In this document: positions 13,951-19,436 of the stretch, piece by piece
How the letters are laid out: every line of letters starts with the position of its first letter
Numbering within the stretch: position 1 is the first letter of the stretch
Assembly (NCBI GenBank): GCA_020025255.1
Contig: JAHHSK010000038.1
Coordinates: 1 to 19,436 of the forward strand
From: Ruthenibacterium sp.
GTDB lineage: Bacteria; Bacillota; Clostridia; Oscillospirales; Ruminococcaceae
Length of the DNA stretch: 19,436 nucleotides
Direction of reading: 5' to 3'
The notes under the pieces: generated by a model
Told to the model about the DNA's origin: nothing
What the model saw: only the letters and a program-made list of their open reading frames with translations
Databases searched by the model: none
Translations under genes and position numbers: made by a program

Positions 13951-15579
13951 TTATACCCCGGAATATTTTTTAACGATCTCTACCATTTTGTCCCATTCAC
14001 GTTCCATATCTGCAACCAGCTTAAACTGCGTTCGGCAGCGATCCAGGTTGTGATTCGGACGCTCCACTTTAAAATAGGTATCGCCCTGCAGATAGTCTGT
14101 CAGGAATCGGATCCCGCATTCCAGTGTCATGAGCTTTGCACCCCACGGCAGATATTCCTTTTCCAGCGGTGTCAGCGCATCGCCGGCAGTCTCCAGATAA
14201 CCACGGGTATACATTTCAAACAAATGCAGATCAAAATGCACTTTGGTAAGATCCGGTTCATCTTCTTGTGCCGTGGATGCACCAAAGCGGATCGAATCGC
14301 CGTAGTCGTTCAGCGCAAGCCCCGGCATAATCGTATCCAGATCGATCACGCACAGCGCCCCGCCCGACTTTTTATCAAACAGGATGTTGTTCAGCTTGGT
14401 ATCATTGTGGGTAACACGCAGCGGCAGCTTGCCTGCCTCCAGCAGATCCATAAGAACGGAGCAATCCTCCCGATGACAGCGAACAAATTCCAGTTCTTCC
14501 AGACAGCTTTGCGCGCGCAGCTTCACATCGCGTTCCAGCGCACGGTCAAACGCCGCAAGACGCACACGGGTATCATGGAAATCGGGGATCGTCTCATTGA
14601 GCGTTTCGGCCGGATATTCCTCCAGCTCCCGCAAAAACGCGCCGAAACTGCGCCCGGAATTATAAAAATCCATGGGGTCGGTCACGCGCTCGATGCACAC
14701 CGAATCCGGGATATAATTGGTACAGCGCCATGCACTGCCGACCGAATCTTCAAAATACGGATCCCCCGTATTGGTTTTAATGTAATTGAGCACCTCGCGG
14801 TTCGGATCGCCGCCCCGGGCAAGGATGCGCCGACGCAGATATTCCGTCACGCCGAAAATGTTTTCCATAACTTCCCACGGCTTTTTGAAAACGCTGGTAT
14901 TGATGCGCTGGATCACATAGCGCAGCTCATCCCCGGCCGGAGTTGCAATATATACAGCATATGTATCATTGATGTGCCCCGAGCCAAACGGCTTGACATA
15001 GCTTGCCGTGCTGCCGATTTTAAAGGCGTACAGGGCATCTTCCAAATTGCGGTCATTCACACCTTCGATCGGACGGCGTGTGGAATAAACGACCTCCCCG
15101 GCTTCGGTGCGCGCACATGCTTCCAAATGACACCAGCCGCGGATCGTGGAATGCAGATTGACGTGCACTCCTTCTTCCAAAATATTATCATGATCGACCA
15201 ATGCACCGCTGTTGATCAGGCACGCCTTTCCCAGCTTTGTATTTGTATTCACGATCGCACCATGCAGGATCAGGCATCCTTCCCCGATTTCAGCCGATTC
15301 GCTGATGATGGCCGTGGGATGAATCACGCTGGGGACACTATACCCTTCCTTCATCAGCCGGTTCGTCCACGCCAAACGCAGACGGTTATTGCCAAAAGCG
15401 GCAACCGCCTGCGGATATTCTTCTTTTTTAACGGTATAGTCCGTCAGGGTGCCCACCACATCACGCCCGCGCACGGCATCATCCAGATAGGATACCTTAT
15501 CCCAGTTGCCTGTGGCACGCGCCACTTCTCCCACCATTTGGCCCAGCCCGCCTGCACCAAGGATCAATAAATTCGCCAT
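13951..15579 (-). CDS. Fusion: NeuD/PglD-like hexapeptide domain plus N-acetylhexosamine 1-kinase-like domain
   Basis: A 542-residue protein with two parts. Residues 1 to about 175 follow the NeuD/PglD sugar O/N-acyltransferase pattern: a Rossmann-like start LLILGAGGLGQ, the motif IHPTA, and hexapeptide repeats with the catalytic-type VDHD (His130). The usual HIAPGA acetyl-CoA loop is replaced by HVNLHSTIRGW. Residues from about 188 to 542 match an APH-fold kinase of NahK type: KPFGSGHINDTYAV (196-209), VIQRINTSVF (222-231), catalytic HNDTKLNN (391-398), metal-binding VIDLDTIMPG (411-420) and YGDSIRFGA (426-434). NahK makes sugar 1-phosphates from GlcNAc or GalNAc. The kinase part alone is about the usual length (about 355). 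AGGAGG precedes the start. The reaction of the fusion is inferred, and whether the first domain is active is unclear. Confidence 0.85.
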   Translation of the reverse strand: MANLLILGAGGLGQMVGEVARATGNWDKVSYLDDAVRGRDVVGTLTDYTVKKEEYPQAVAAFGNNRLRLAWTNRLMKEGYSVPSVIHPTAIISESAEIGEGCLILHGAIVNTNTKLGKACLINSGALVDHDNILEEGVHVNLHSTIRGWCHLEACARTEAGEVVYSTRRPIEGVNDRNLEDALYAFKIGSTASYVKPFGSGHINDTYAVYIATPAGDELRYVIQRINTSVFKKPWEVMENIFGVTEYLRRRILARGGDPNREVLNYIKTNTGDPYFEDSVGSAWRCTNYIPDSVCIERVTDPMDFYNSGRSFGAFLRELEEYPAETLNETIPDFHDTRVRLAAFDRALERDVKLRAQSCLEELEFVRCHREDCSVLMDLLEAGKLPLRVTHNDTKLNNILFDKKSGGALCVIDLDTIMPGLALNDYGDSIRFGASTAQEDEPDLTKVHFDLHLFEMYTRGYLETAGDALTPLEKEYLPWGAKLMTLECGIRFLTDYLQGDTYFKVERPNHNLDRCRTQFKLVADMEREWDKMVEIVKKYSGV

Positions 15580-15597
15580 CGTTTTTCCTCCTGTCGT

Positions 15598-16110
15598 TCA
15601 AAGCTGCGCACCGCGCTCGATTACGGTGCCGGATTCGATTTTCTGTTGTGCCGGAATGCGGTTTCCCGCCTTTACCACTGCCCCCGGCGCAAGATGAACA
15701 CATTCACCAAGCACACAGTCATGATCCGCGATCGCCCCCAGATTGACGATCACTCCCGGTTCCAACACCGTATTCGTTCCAACCGCAGCCTGCGCAAGCA
15801 CCACGACACCGCACCCCAGCTTAGCCGAAGGGCTGACATAAGCACGCGGATGCACCAGCACCGGAACGATGAATCCGGCCTGCCGCAGCTTTTTGATCCA
15901 TTGAGCACGAACTGCGTTTGCGCCAAACGCCGGATAGGCAAACAGAAAATCTTTTTTGTACGTTTCATACGATGCACATTTGCCAAGAATTTCTTTTTCT
16001 TCGGCATTGTCATCCAAAAAAGCAATGCGGCCGAAAATTCCCAGTTCCTGCGCTGTCTCAGCCGCTGTGCGTCCATATCCGCCCGCGCCTAAAATCAGAA
16101 GATCATTCAT
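15598..16110 (-). CDS. NeuD/PglD-like sugar acyltransferase (left-handed beta-helix)
   Basis: A 170-residue protein that parallels residues 1-175 of its downstream neighbour. MNDLLILGAGGYGR starts a Rossmann-like nucleotide-sugar-binding region, AFLDDNAEEKEILG matches the family, VLVHPRAYVSPSAKLG begins the hexapeptide repeats, and IADHD holds the catalytic-type His. Unlike the neighbour it retains HLAPGAVVKAG, the acetyl-CoA-side loop, so it is the likelier active acyltransferase. Family members acetylate amino groups of nucleotide-activated sugars or O-acetylate sialic acids. The start is at 16110 behind GGAGGG, not the in-frame ATG at 16149. The stop is 18 bases before the fusion gene, so the two form an operon. 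The actual sugar is unknown. Confidence 0.85.
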   Translation of the reverse strand: MNDLLILGAGGYGRTAAETAQELGIFGRIAFLDDNAEEKEILGKCASYETYKKDFLFAYPAFGANAVRAQWIKKLRQAGFIVPVLVHPRAYVSPSAKLGCGVVVLAQAAVGTNTVLEPGVIVNLGAIADHDCVLGECVHLAPGAVVKAGNRIPAQQKIESGTVIERGAQL

Positions 16111-16170
16111 CCGAAACCCTCCCGTTTTTTGTGCTGCTTTTCCTTGCACGGATTGCTTTTATGCTATAAC

Positions 16171-16179
16171 AGTATAACA
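16171..16179 (-). promoter_or_regulatory. Probable promoter of the acyltransferase/kinase operon
   Basis: On the minus strand TGTTATACT, an extended -10, lies about 60 bases before the start at 16110. TGTTCT at 16199-16194 is a poor -35 at 17 bases. No terminator is evident between the upstream GH13 gene and here, so readthrough from that gene is also possible. Confidence 0.5.
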
Positions 16180-16309
16180 TATCCGATCGAAAAAGAACAG
16201 TTATTCTTACTGCTAAAGTCTGCGTGCCGCATTGTTTTTCTTTTATCCTATCCTTATGCCGGGTTTTGGTTTTCTGTGCCGTTTCTCACCCGCAAAGTGC
16301 CTTCGGATT

Positions 16310-17641
16310 TCAGCCGGCCGTTTCGGATGCATTGCATCCGATTTTCAAATACTGTACACTATACGGCGGCATGGATATCCCCCCGCACATGGACACGATT
16401 CTTCCTGTCAGCAGATCTTCCGCCGCGCCCGCACCCGCGTCAAAGTGTGCGTCATACGGCACACCGTCCGCATTGACAGCAACCAGCACGCGCTCGTTGT
16501 CAACCGCACGTTCAAAAATATACTGCCGGTTCGTCAGCACCACCATGCGGTATCCGCCCAAGCACAGCGCACGGCTTTCTCTGTGCGCTTTTGCCAGCGA
16601 TGCGATCCACTGTGTCAGTTCATTTTCCTGCGGATGCGGCACCGCCGGGCGAAGCGCGTCGTCCCCGCTGTGCTTATCCCCCGGCATCCCCCATTCGCTG
16701 CCATAGTAAATACACGGAACACCGGGCATTCCGAACAGCAAGCCGTACAGCGGGCGCAGATGTTCCTTGTTGGAAAGGATCGTCGCAACGCGCGTCACAT
16801 CATGATTATCCGCAAAGCACAGCAGATGCATCCCCTTGTAAAGCGTCCAAGGCTCCGGCCCGAACTGGCGCGCCAGACTGTGCCCGATTTCAAACAGATT
16901 CATACAGTTGAACGCCGAATACAGCCCCTTGTAGCATTCATAGTTTGTGGCACTGTGCAGCATGCTGTCATTCACAAGGCGTTTGTAATCGCCATGCAGC
17001 ATTTCCCCAATCAGGATGAACTCCGGCTTGAGCTGCTGAGTAAAGCTGCGCAGGCGGCGCACAAATTCCTCATCCAGGCTGTATGCCACATCCAGCCGCA
17101 GTCCATCGATATCAAATTCTTCCACCCAGCCGCGAATGCAGCCCAGCAGATACTCCACCACCTGCGGGTTGCGCAGATTGAGCTTTACCAATTCGTAATG
17201 CCCCTCCCAGCCTTCATACCAAAAGCCGTCGTTGTACGGAGAATTTCCGTCAAAATGAAGGCAGAACCAATCCTTGTACGGGCTGTCGGCGCGCTTTTCC
17301 TGCACATCCCGAAACGCCCAGAAGCCCCGTCCCACATGGTTGAACACTCCATCCAGCACCACGCGGATCCCTGCTTCGTGCAGTGCTTTGCACACCCGTG
17401 CAAAATCGGCATTCGTCCCAAGCCGAACATCTACCTTTGTATAATCTCGGGTATCATATCCGTGCGCATCCGATTCAAACAAAGGGGAAAAATACACCGC
17501 ATTCGCGCCAAGCTTTTTGATGTGGGGGACCCAATTCAATACTTGCAAAATCCGATCCGATTGCTTTGCGTCATTCTGCTTGGGCGCACCGCACAGCCCC
17601 AAGGGGTAAATCTGATAAAACACGCTTTCCTCATACCACAT
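16310..17641 (-). CDS. Glycoside hydrolase family 13 alpha-amylase-type enzyme
   Basis: A 443-residue (beta/alpha)8 alpha-glucan-active enzyme. The four GH13 regions are present: DGVFNHVG (97-104), GLRLDVAYSLD with the nucleophile Asp184, IGEML with the acid/base Glu213, and FADNHD with the transition-state Asp281. There is no signal peptide, so it acts in the cytoplasm, probably on imported maltodextrins, in the style of cyclomaltodextrinase or neopullulanase. The short C-terminal sheet domain is present but no extra carbohydrate-binding module, and the N-terminal dimerisation domain of cyclomaltodextrinases is absent. AAAGGAG precedes the ATG. It is upstream of the acyltransferase/kinase operon on the same strand, 199 bases away. 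Precise bond specificity (alpha-1,4 or 1,6) and transferase versus hydrolase action cannot be read from the sequence. Confidence 0.92.
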   Translation of the reverse strand: MWYEESVFYQIYPLGLCGAPKQNDAKQSDRILQVLNWVPHIKKLGANAVYFSPLFESDAHGYDTRDYTKVDVRLGTNADFARVCKALHEAGIRVVLDGVFNHVGRGFWAFRDVQEKRADSPYKDWFCLHFDGNSPYNDGFWYEGWEGHYELVKLNLRNPQVVEYLLGCIRGWVEEFDIDGLRLDVAYSLDEEFVRRLRSFTQQLKPEFILIGEMLHGDYKRLVNDSMLHSATNYECYKGLYSAFNCMNLFEIGHSLARQFGPEPWTLYKGMHLLCFADNHDVTRVATILSNKEHLRPLYGLLFGMPGVPCIYYGSEWGMPGDKHSGDDALRPAVPHPQENELTQWIASLAKAHRESRALCLGGYRMVVLTNRQYIFERAVDNERVLVAVNADGVPYDAHFDAGAGAAEDLLTGRIVSMCGGISMPPYSVQYLKIGCNASETAG

Positions 17642-17686
17642 GATGCCGCTCCTTTGGGAACCTGTTTTGTTCCGTTGATTTGTCTT

Positions 17687-17715
17687 AGTATATCACATCG
17701 GCAGCCATGGTACAA
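17687..17715 (-). promoter_or_regulatory. Probable promoter of the GH13 gene
   Basis: On the minus strand TGATATACT gives an extended -10 (TATACT at 17692-17687), and TTGTAC (17715-17710) is a partial -35 at exactly 17 bases. It lies about 46 bases before the start codon. Confidence 0.6.
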
Positions 17716-17821
17716 TGTGTTCATTTGCGCGTTGTTTCTCATCCTGTTGTGTGCAAACCTTCCCATTCCGCTTGCATCGGCTGTTCCCTTTTCCCTGCTC
17801 GGGAACCCGATTTCCACAAAC

Positions 17822-17853
17822 AAGTCAAGCTTTTGATAAAAAAAGCTTGACTT
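17822..17853. repeat. Perfect 11-base inverted repeat overlapping the tRNA promoter
   Basis: AAGTCAAGCTT (17822-17832) and AAGCTTGACTT (17843-17853) are exact complements with a 10-base AT-rich spacer. The right arm contains the tRNA -35 hexamer TTGACT. No T-run follows on the plus strand, so it looks more like a protein-binding site than a terminator. Confidence 0.65.
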
Positions 17854-17876
17854 CCCGATACGGTGTGTGGTAGAAT
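17847..17876 (+). promoter_or_regulatory. Promoter of tRNA-Leu
   Basis: TTGACT (17847-17852) and TAGAAT (17871-17876) are separated by 18 bases, each one mismatch from the sigma-70-type consensus. The predicted start near 17883 leaves a short 5' leader before the tRNA at 17902. Confidence 0.8.
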
Positions 17877-17901
17877 ATCTCTTGCAGCACAAATGTGTTA
17901 T

Positions 17902-17985
17902 GCGAGGATGGCGGAATCGGCAGACGCGCACGTTTGAGGGGCGTGTGGTTATACCATGCGAGTTCAAGTCTCGTTCCTCGCACCA
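17902..17985 (+). tRNA. tRNA-Leu(GAG): tRNA-Leu (anticodon GAG)
   Basis: Acceptor arm GCGAGGA pairs with TCCTCGC. The D-arm contains AATCGGCAGA. The anticodon stem CACGT/GCGTG holds the loop TTGAGGG with anticodon GAG, reading CUC and CUU. A long variable arm (TGG-TTATA-CCA), as expected for a class II tRNA, precedes the T-arm GCGAG-TTCAAGT-CTCGT. CCA is encoded at the 3' end. It has its own promoter and terminator and is a single tRNA. Confidence 0.97.
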
Positions 17986-17990
17986 AACAG

Positions 17991-18034
17991 AAAACCGCAG
18001 AACCAAGTCAAACGGCTTGATTCTGCGGTTTTTT
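17991..18034 (+). terminator. Terminator of tRNA-Leu
   Basis: AAAACCGCAGAA pairs with TTCTGCGGTTTT, with an inner CAAG/CTTG stem, then a T-run. It starts 6 bases after the tRNA. A closely related copy is found at 19382-19428. Confidence 0.92.
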
Positions 18035-18155
18035 CGTTATTCTTAAAACTGCCGTAGACTTCTGAAAACGGCTGAACATTGCGGCCTGATTACGGACGGA
18101 TTCACCGATACGGATGCAGCTGCAACCCGCATTCGGTGTTCCGAAGCAAAAATAC

Positions 18156-18203
18156 AGGGGTGTCCGTTTTGAAGTGCTGATTTCAAAACGAACCCTATTT
18201 TTT
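18156..18203 (+). terminator. Terminator-like hairpin with no obvious gene upstream
   Basis: CGTTTTGAA (18165-18173) and TTCAAAACG (18182-18190) pair perfectly; an outer AGGG/CCCT pairing extends the stem, and seven T follow. No coding gene lies upstream on this strand before the tRNA terminator. It could be a second stop for tRNA readthrough or the 3' end of an unannotated small RNA. Confidence 0.65.
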
Positions 18204-18326
18204 TGAGGCGAAAAGAGATACTCATTCCTGCTTTGGTTTTGTATATCCGCTGACCGTTTTGGAGTTTTTTCGCAAGTGGCATATACGAATTTCATCACTA
18301 TATTAACGATAAACGTAAAAAAATGA

Positions 18327-18355
18327 TTGACAAAGATGTATTTGCGCATTATACT
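18327..18355 (+). promoter_or_regulatory. Promoter of the DUF2975/XRE operon
   Basis: A perfect -35 TTGACA (18327-18332) and TATACT (18350-18355) with exactly 17 bases between make this the best promoter in the window. The adjacent ACGATAAACGT at about 18307-18317 could be an operator, which is only a guess. Confidence 0.9.
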
Positions 18356-18445
18356 CATATTATCAAAGCGGCTGCGGTTTCGCGATGCACAATCTTCTGC
18401 CCGCAAACCGTTTGTACAGCGAACCCAAAAGGAGGAAAACACATT

Positions 18446-19021
18446 ATGGAAAATAACAAAATGGTCAAATTGGCACAAGTGCTGGAAAAGATTTTCACTG
18501 TTCTTTTCTGGCTTTCGATTGCCGGCGGTATTCTAGCAGTAATCTTTGGTGTTTACATTCTGTTTACCTCGCAGCCGATTACGTCATCGCTCATCCTCGG
18601 CCCGGTCTCACTGACCCTTCAAGAGGGATTTTCTTACCGAAGCGTAGAAACAATTTCAATTTTGTTTATTCCGCTTCTGATCCTTCCCGTGCTGCTCTCC
18701 TTTCTCTGGACACTGAAAGCTATCTTCCGTCCCATTGCCCTAGGCAAGCCCTTTGAAAAGGTAGGCGCGCTGATTCGTCGTCTGGCATGGCTGGAACTGG
18801 CCGGCGGATCGCTTTTTTCCCTCTGCACCTTGTTTTCACAGCACTGTATGTTCAAAGTTTACGCGATCGATCAGTTACTGCTCAATGACAAGATTCAGGC
18901 AGTCACTTATAATCCCGTAGTAAACGCGCAATTTGTTTTGTATTTCGCGGTGCTGTTTTTGCTGAGTTGGGTGTTTGACTATGGTCAAAAGCTTCAACAG
19001 CTTTCAGACGAAACACTTTGA
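18446..19021 (+). CDS. DUF2975 family membrane protein
   Basis: A 191-residue protein with four likely membrane segments: about residues 17-40 (FWLSIAGGILAVIFGVYILF), 70-92 (ISILFIPLLILPVLLSFLW), around 115-130, and near 160-180 (FVLYFAVLFLLSWVFDYG). The segment FRPIALGKPFEKVGALIRRLAWL between helices two and three is the mark of DUF2975, where a short loop with G-K/T-P-F is conserved. The C-terminus is short and polar. The start at 18446 has AAAGGAGG upstream. It is followed 12 bases later by a small XRE regulator, the same pairing as YoaS/YozG in B. subtilis. Function of the family is not established; a membrane sensor or stress role linked to the regulator is inference. Confidence 0.85.
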   Translation: MENNKMVKLAQVLEKIFTVLFWLSIAGGILAVIFGVYILFTSQPITSSLILGPVSLTLQEGFSYRSVETISILFIPLLILPVLLSFLWTLKAIFRPIALGKPFEKVGALIRRLAWLELAGGSLFSLCTLFSQHCMFKVYAIDQLLLNDKIQAVTYNPVVNAQFVLYFAVLFLLSWVFDYGQKLQQLSDETL

Positions 19022-19033
19022 TGAGGTGACAAA

Positions 19034-19255
19034 ATGGCGATTATTTTACGGTTGGATCGGGTCATGGCAGACCGAAAAATCAGCCTGAAGGAGCTGTCCG
19101 AACGGGTGGGAATTGCAAATGTAAACCTATCCAAAATTAAAACCGGCAAAATCAGCGCGATTCGGTTTTCCACGCTGGAAGCCATTTGTGATGTGTTGGA
19201 CTGTCAGCCCGGTGACATTCTGGAATTTCAGCGCGATCCCCAAAAGCCGGATTAA
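19034..19255 (+). CDS. Small XRE-family HTH regulator (YozG-like)
   Basis: A 73-residue protein that is essentially one Cro/C1-type helix-turn-helix. RKISLKELSERVGIANVNLSKIKTGKISAI holds the HTH, followed by FSTLEAICDVLDCQPGDILEF, the standard end of this family. There is no effector domain. AGGTGA precedes the ATG. It is co-transcribed with the DUF2975 gene, and such pairs are common in Firmicutes; it probably regulates its own operon, given the strong upstream promoter. The 126 bases after the stop hold only the terminator at 19382-19428. Confidence 0.9.
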   Translation: MAIILRLDRVMADRKISLKELSERVGIANVNLSKIKTGKISAIRFSTLEAICDVLDCQPGDILEFQRDPQKPD

Positions 19256-19381
19256 ACGAAAGCAAAATCGCTGTCGGAAACAGGGCGGCGGATGTGCCGG
19301 TTATCCCAAGGGAAACCGCGGCTCCATGGAATCCGATCGAGATGTCTTTGCCGGCGGCTCCCGACTGAATGCTCGGAAAAG

Positions 19382-19428
19382 AAAAAACCGCAGAACCAGC
19401 CGAAAATGGCTTGATCCTGCGGTTTTTT
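19382..19428 (+). terminator. Terminator of the DUF2975/XRE operon
   Basis: AACCGCAG and CTGCGGTT form the outer stem, AGCC/GGCT the inner stem, then six T. It closely resembles the tRNA terminator at 17991-18034 in both outer stem and length; the inner stem differs in sequence but is still paired. Confidence 0.88.
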
Positions 19429-19436
19429 CATGGTAG

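Larger units (their letters stand above)
18035..18445. other. Gene-free stretch between the tRNA and the DUF2975 gene
   Basis: These 411 bases hold no gene I can support. The left half (18051-18203) has three stem-loops: GCCGT/ACGGC (18051-18072), CACCGA...ATGC/GCAT-TCGGTG (18103-18138) and the terminator-like hairpin ending at 18203. The right half is AT-rich and holds the DUF2975 promoter at 18327-18355 and a leader of about 85 bases with AAAGGAGG. Confidence 0.7.

Noticed and set aside
13684..15570. Very long plus-strand open frame (628 codons)
   Set aside because: It runs antisense to the acyltransferase-kinase fusion, whose motifs are clear. The open frame is a by-product of its codon use.
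16232..17836. 534-codon plus-strand open frame
   Set aside because: Antisense to the GH13 gene, which has all four catalytic regions. No family features in this translation.
17716..17838. Small plus-strand hydrophobic reading frame after a TACAAT box (VFICALFLILLCANLPIPLAS)
   Set aside because: It looks like a signal-peptide-type peptide, but has no ribosome binding site and only a GTG start. It also overlaps the palindrome before the tRNA.
17536..18006. Minus-strand open frame across the tRNA (contains EERDLNSHGI and PSNVRVCRFRHPRI)
   Set aside because: This is the well-known false translation of a tRNA-Leu complement and overlaps the GH13 start.
18008..18478. Minus-strand open frame of 156 codons in the tRNA/DUF2975 spacer
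   Set aside because: It runs through the tRNA terminator and the DUF2975 promoter and has no ribosome binding site or recognised domain. It might reflect a dispersed intergenic repeat, which a genome self-search would show.
19188..19436. Plus-strand frame running off the window end
   Set aside because: It overlaps the XRE gene in another frame and then reads through the terminator hairpin.

Overview
The window looks like a chromosomal segment of a low-to-mid GC Firmicute, most likely a strictly fermentative gut Clostridia member (Oscillospiraceae-like). The basis is the gene content: a PPi-type phosphofructokinase, an NfnAB-like ferredoxin/NAD(P)H pair, an iron-containing alcohol dehydrogenase, an N-acetylhexosamine-kinase-like enzyme, and a DUF2975/XRE pair. 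AGGAGG-like ribosome binding sites and extended -10 promoters ending in TATACT recur. The taxonomic placement is inference. I see no phage, transposon, plasmid or CRISPR signature.

Layout, left to right. 26-1574 (minus): a P-II-like small protein followed by a CPA2-type cation:proton antiporter. 1723-2946 (minus): PPi-type 6-phosphofructokinase with its own promoter and terminator. 3146-3664 (plus): an unrecognised Pro/Asp-rich protein with three tandem 14-residue repeats. 3884-4672 (minus): a sugar-phosphate-isomerase/AP-endonuclease-like TIM barrel. 4919-8558 (plus): a three-gene nucleoside-type ABC transporter operon (ATPase and two permeases with ATGA overlaps) behind a structured leader, with no substrate-binding lipoprotein gene next to it. 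8559-8965: a gene-free stretch packed with stem-loops. 8966-11208 (minus): nfnA-nfnB-like pair. 11381-12598 (minus): iron-containing alcohol dehydrogenase, divergent from a LysR regulator at 12801-13700 (plus). 13951-16110 (minus): two adjacent NeuD/PglD-like genes, the second fused to an N-acetylhexosamine 1-kinase-like domain. 16310-17641 (minus): a cytoplasmic GH13 alpha-glucan hydrolase. 17902-17985 (plus): tRNA-Leu(GAG). 18446-19255 (plus): DUF2975 membrane protein plus a small XRE regulator, closed by a terminator that closely resembles the one after the tRNA.

How the genes fit together. Most of the window is core anaerobic energy and sugar metabolism: alpha-glucan cleavage, sugar phosphorylation, PPi-linked glycolysis, and balancing of NADH, NADPH and ferredoxin with alcohol formation as an electron sink. 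The transporter supplies a nucleoside-like solute. The antiporter with its P-II-like partner probably handles cation or pH homeostasis. The least ordinary items are the acyltransferase-kinase fusion beside its stand-alone paralogue, the repeat protein at 3146, the antiporter/P-II-like pair, the hairpin cluster at 8583-8858, and the related terminators flanking the DUF2975 module.
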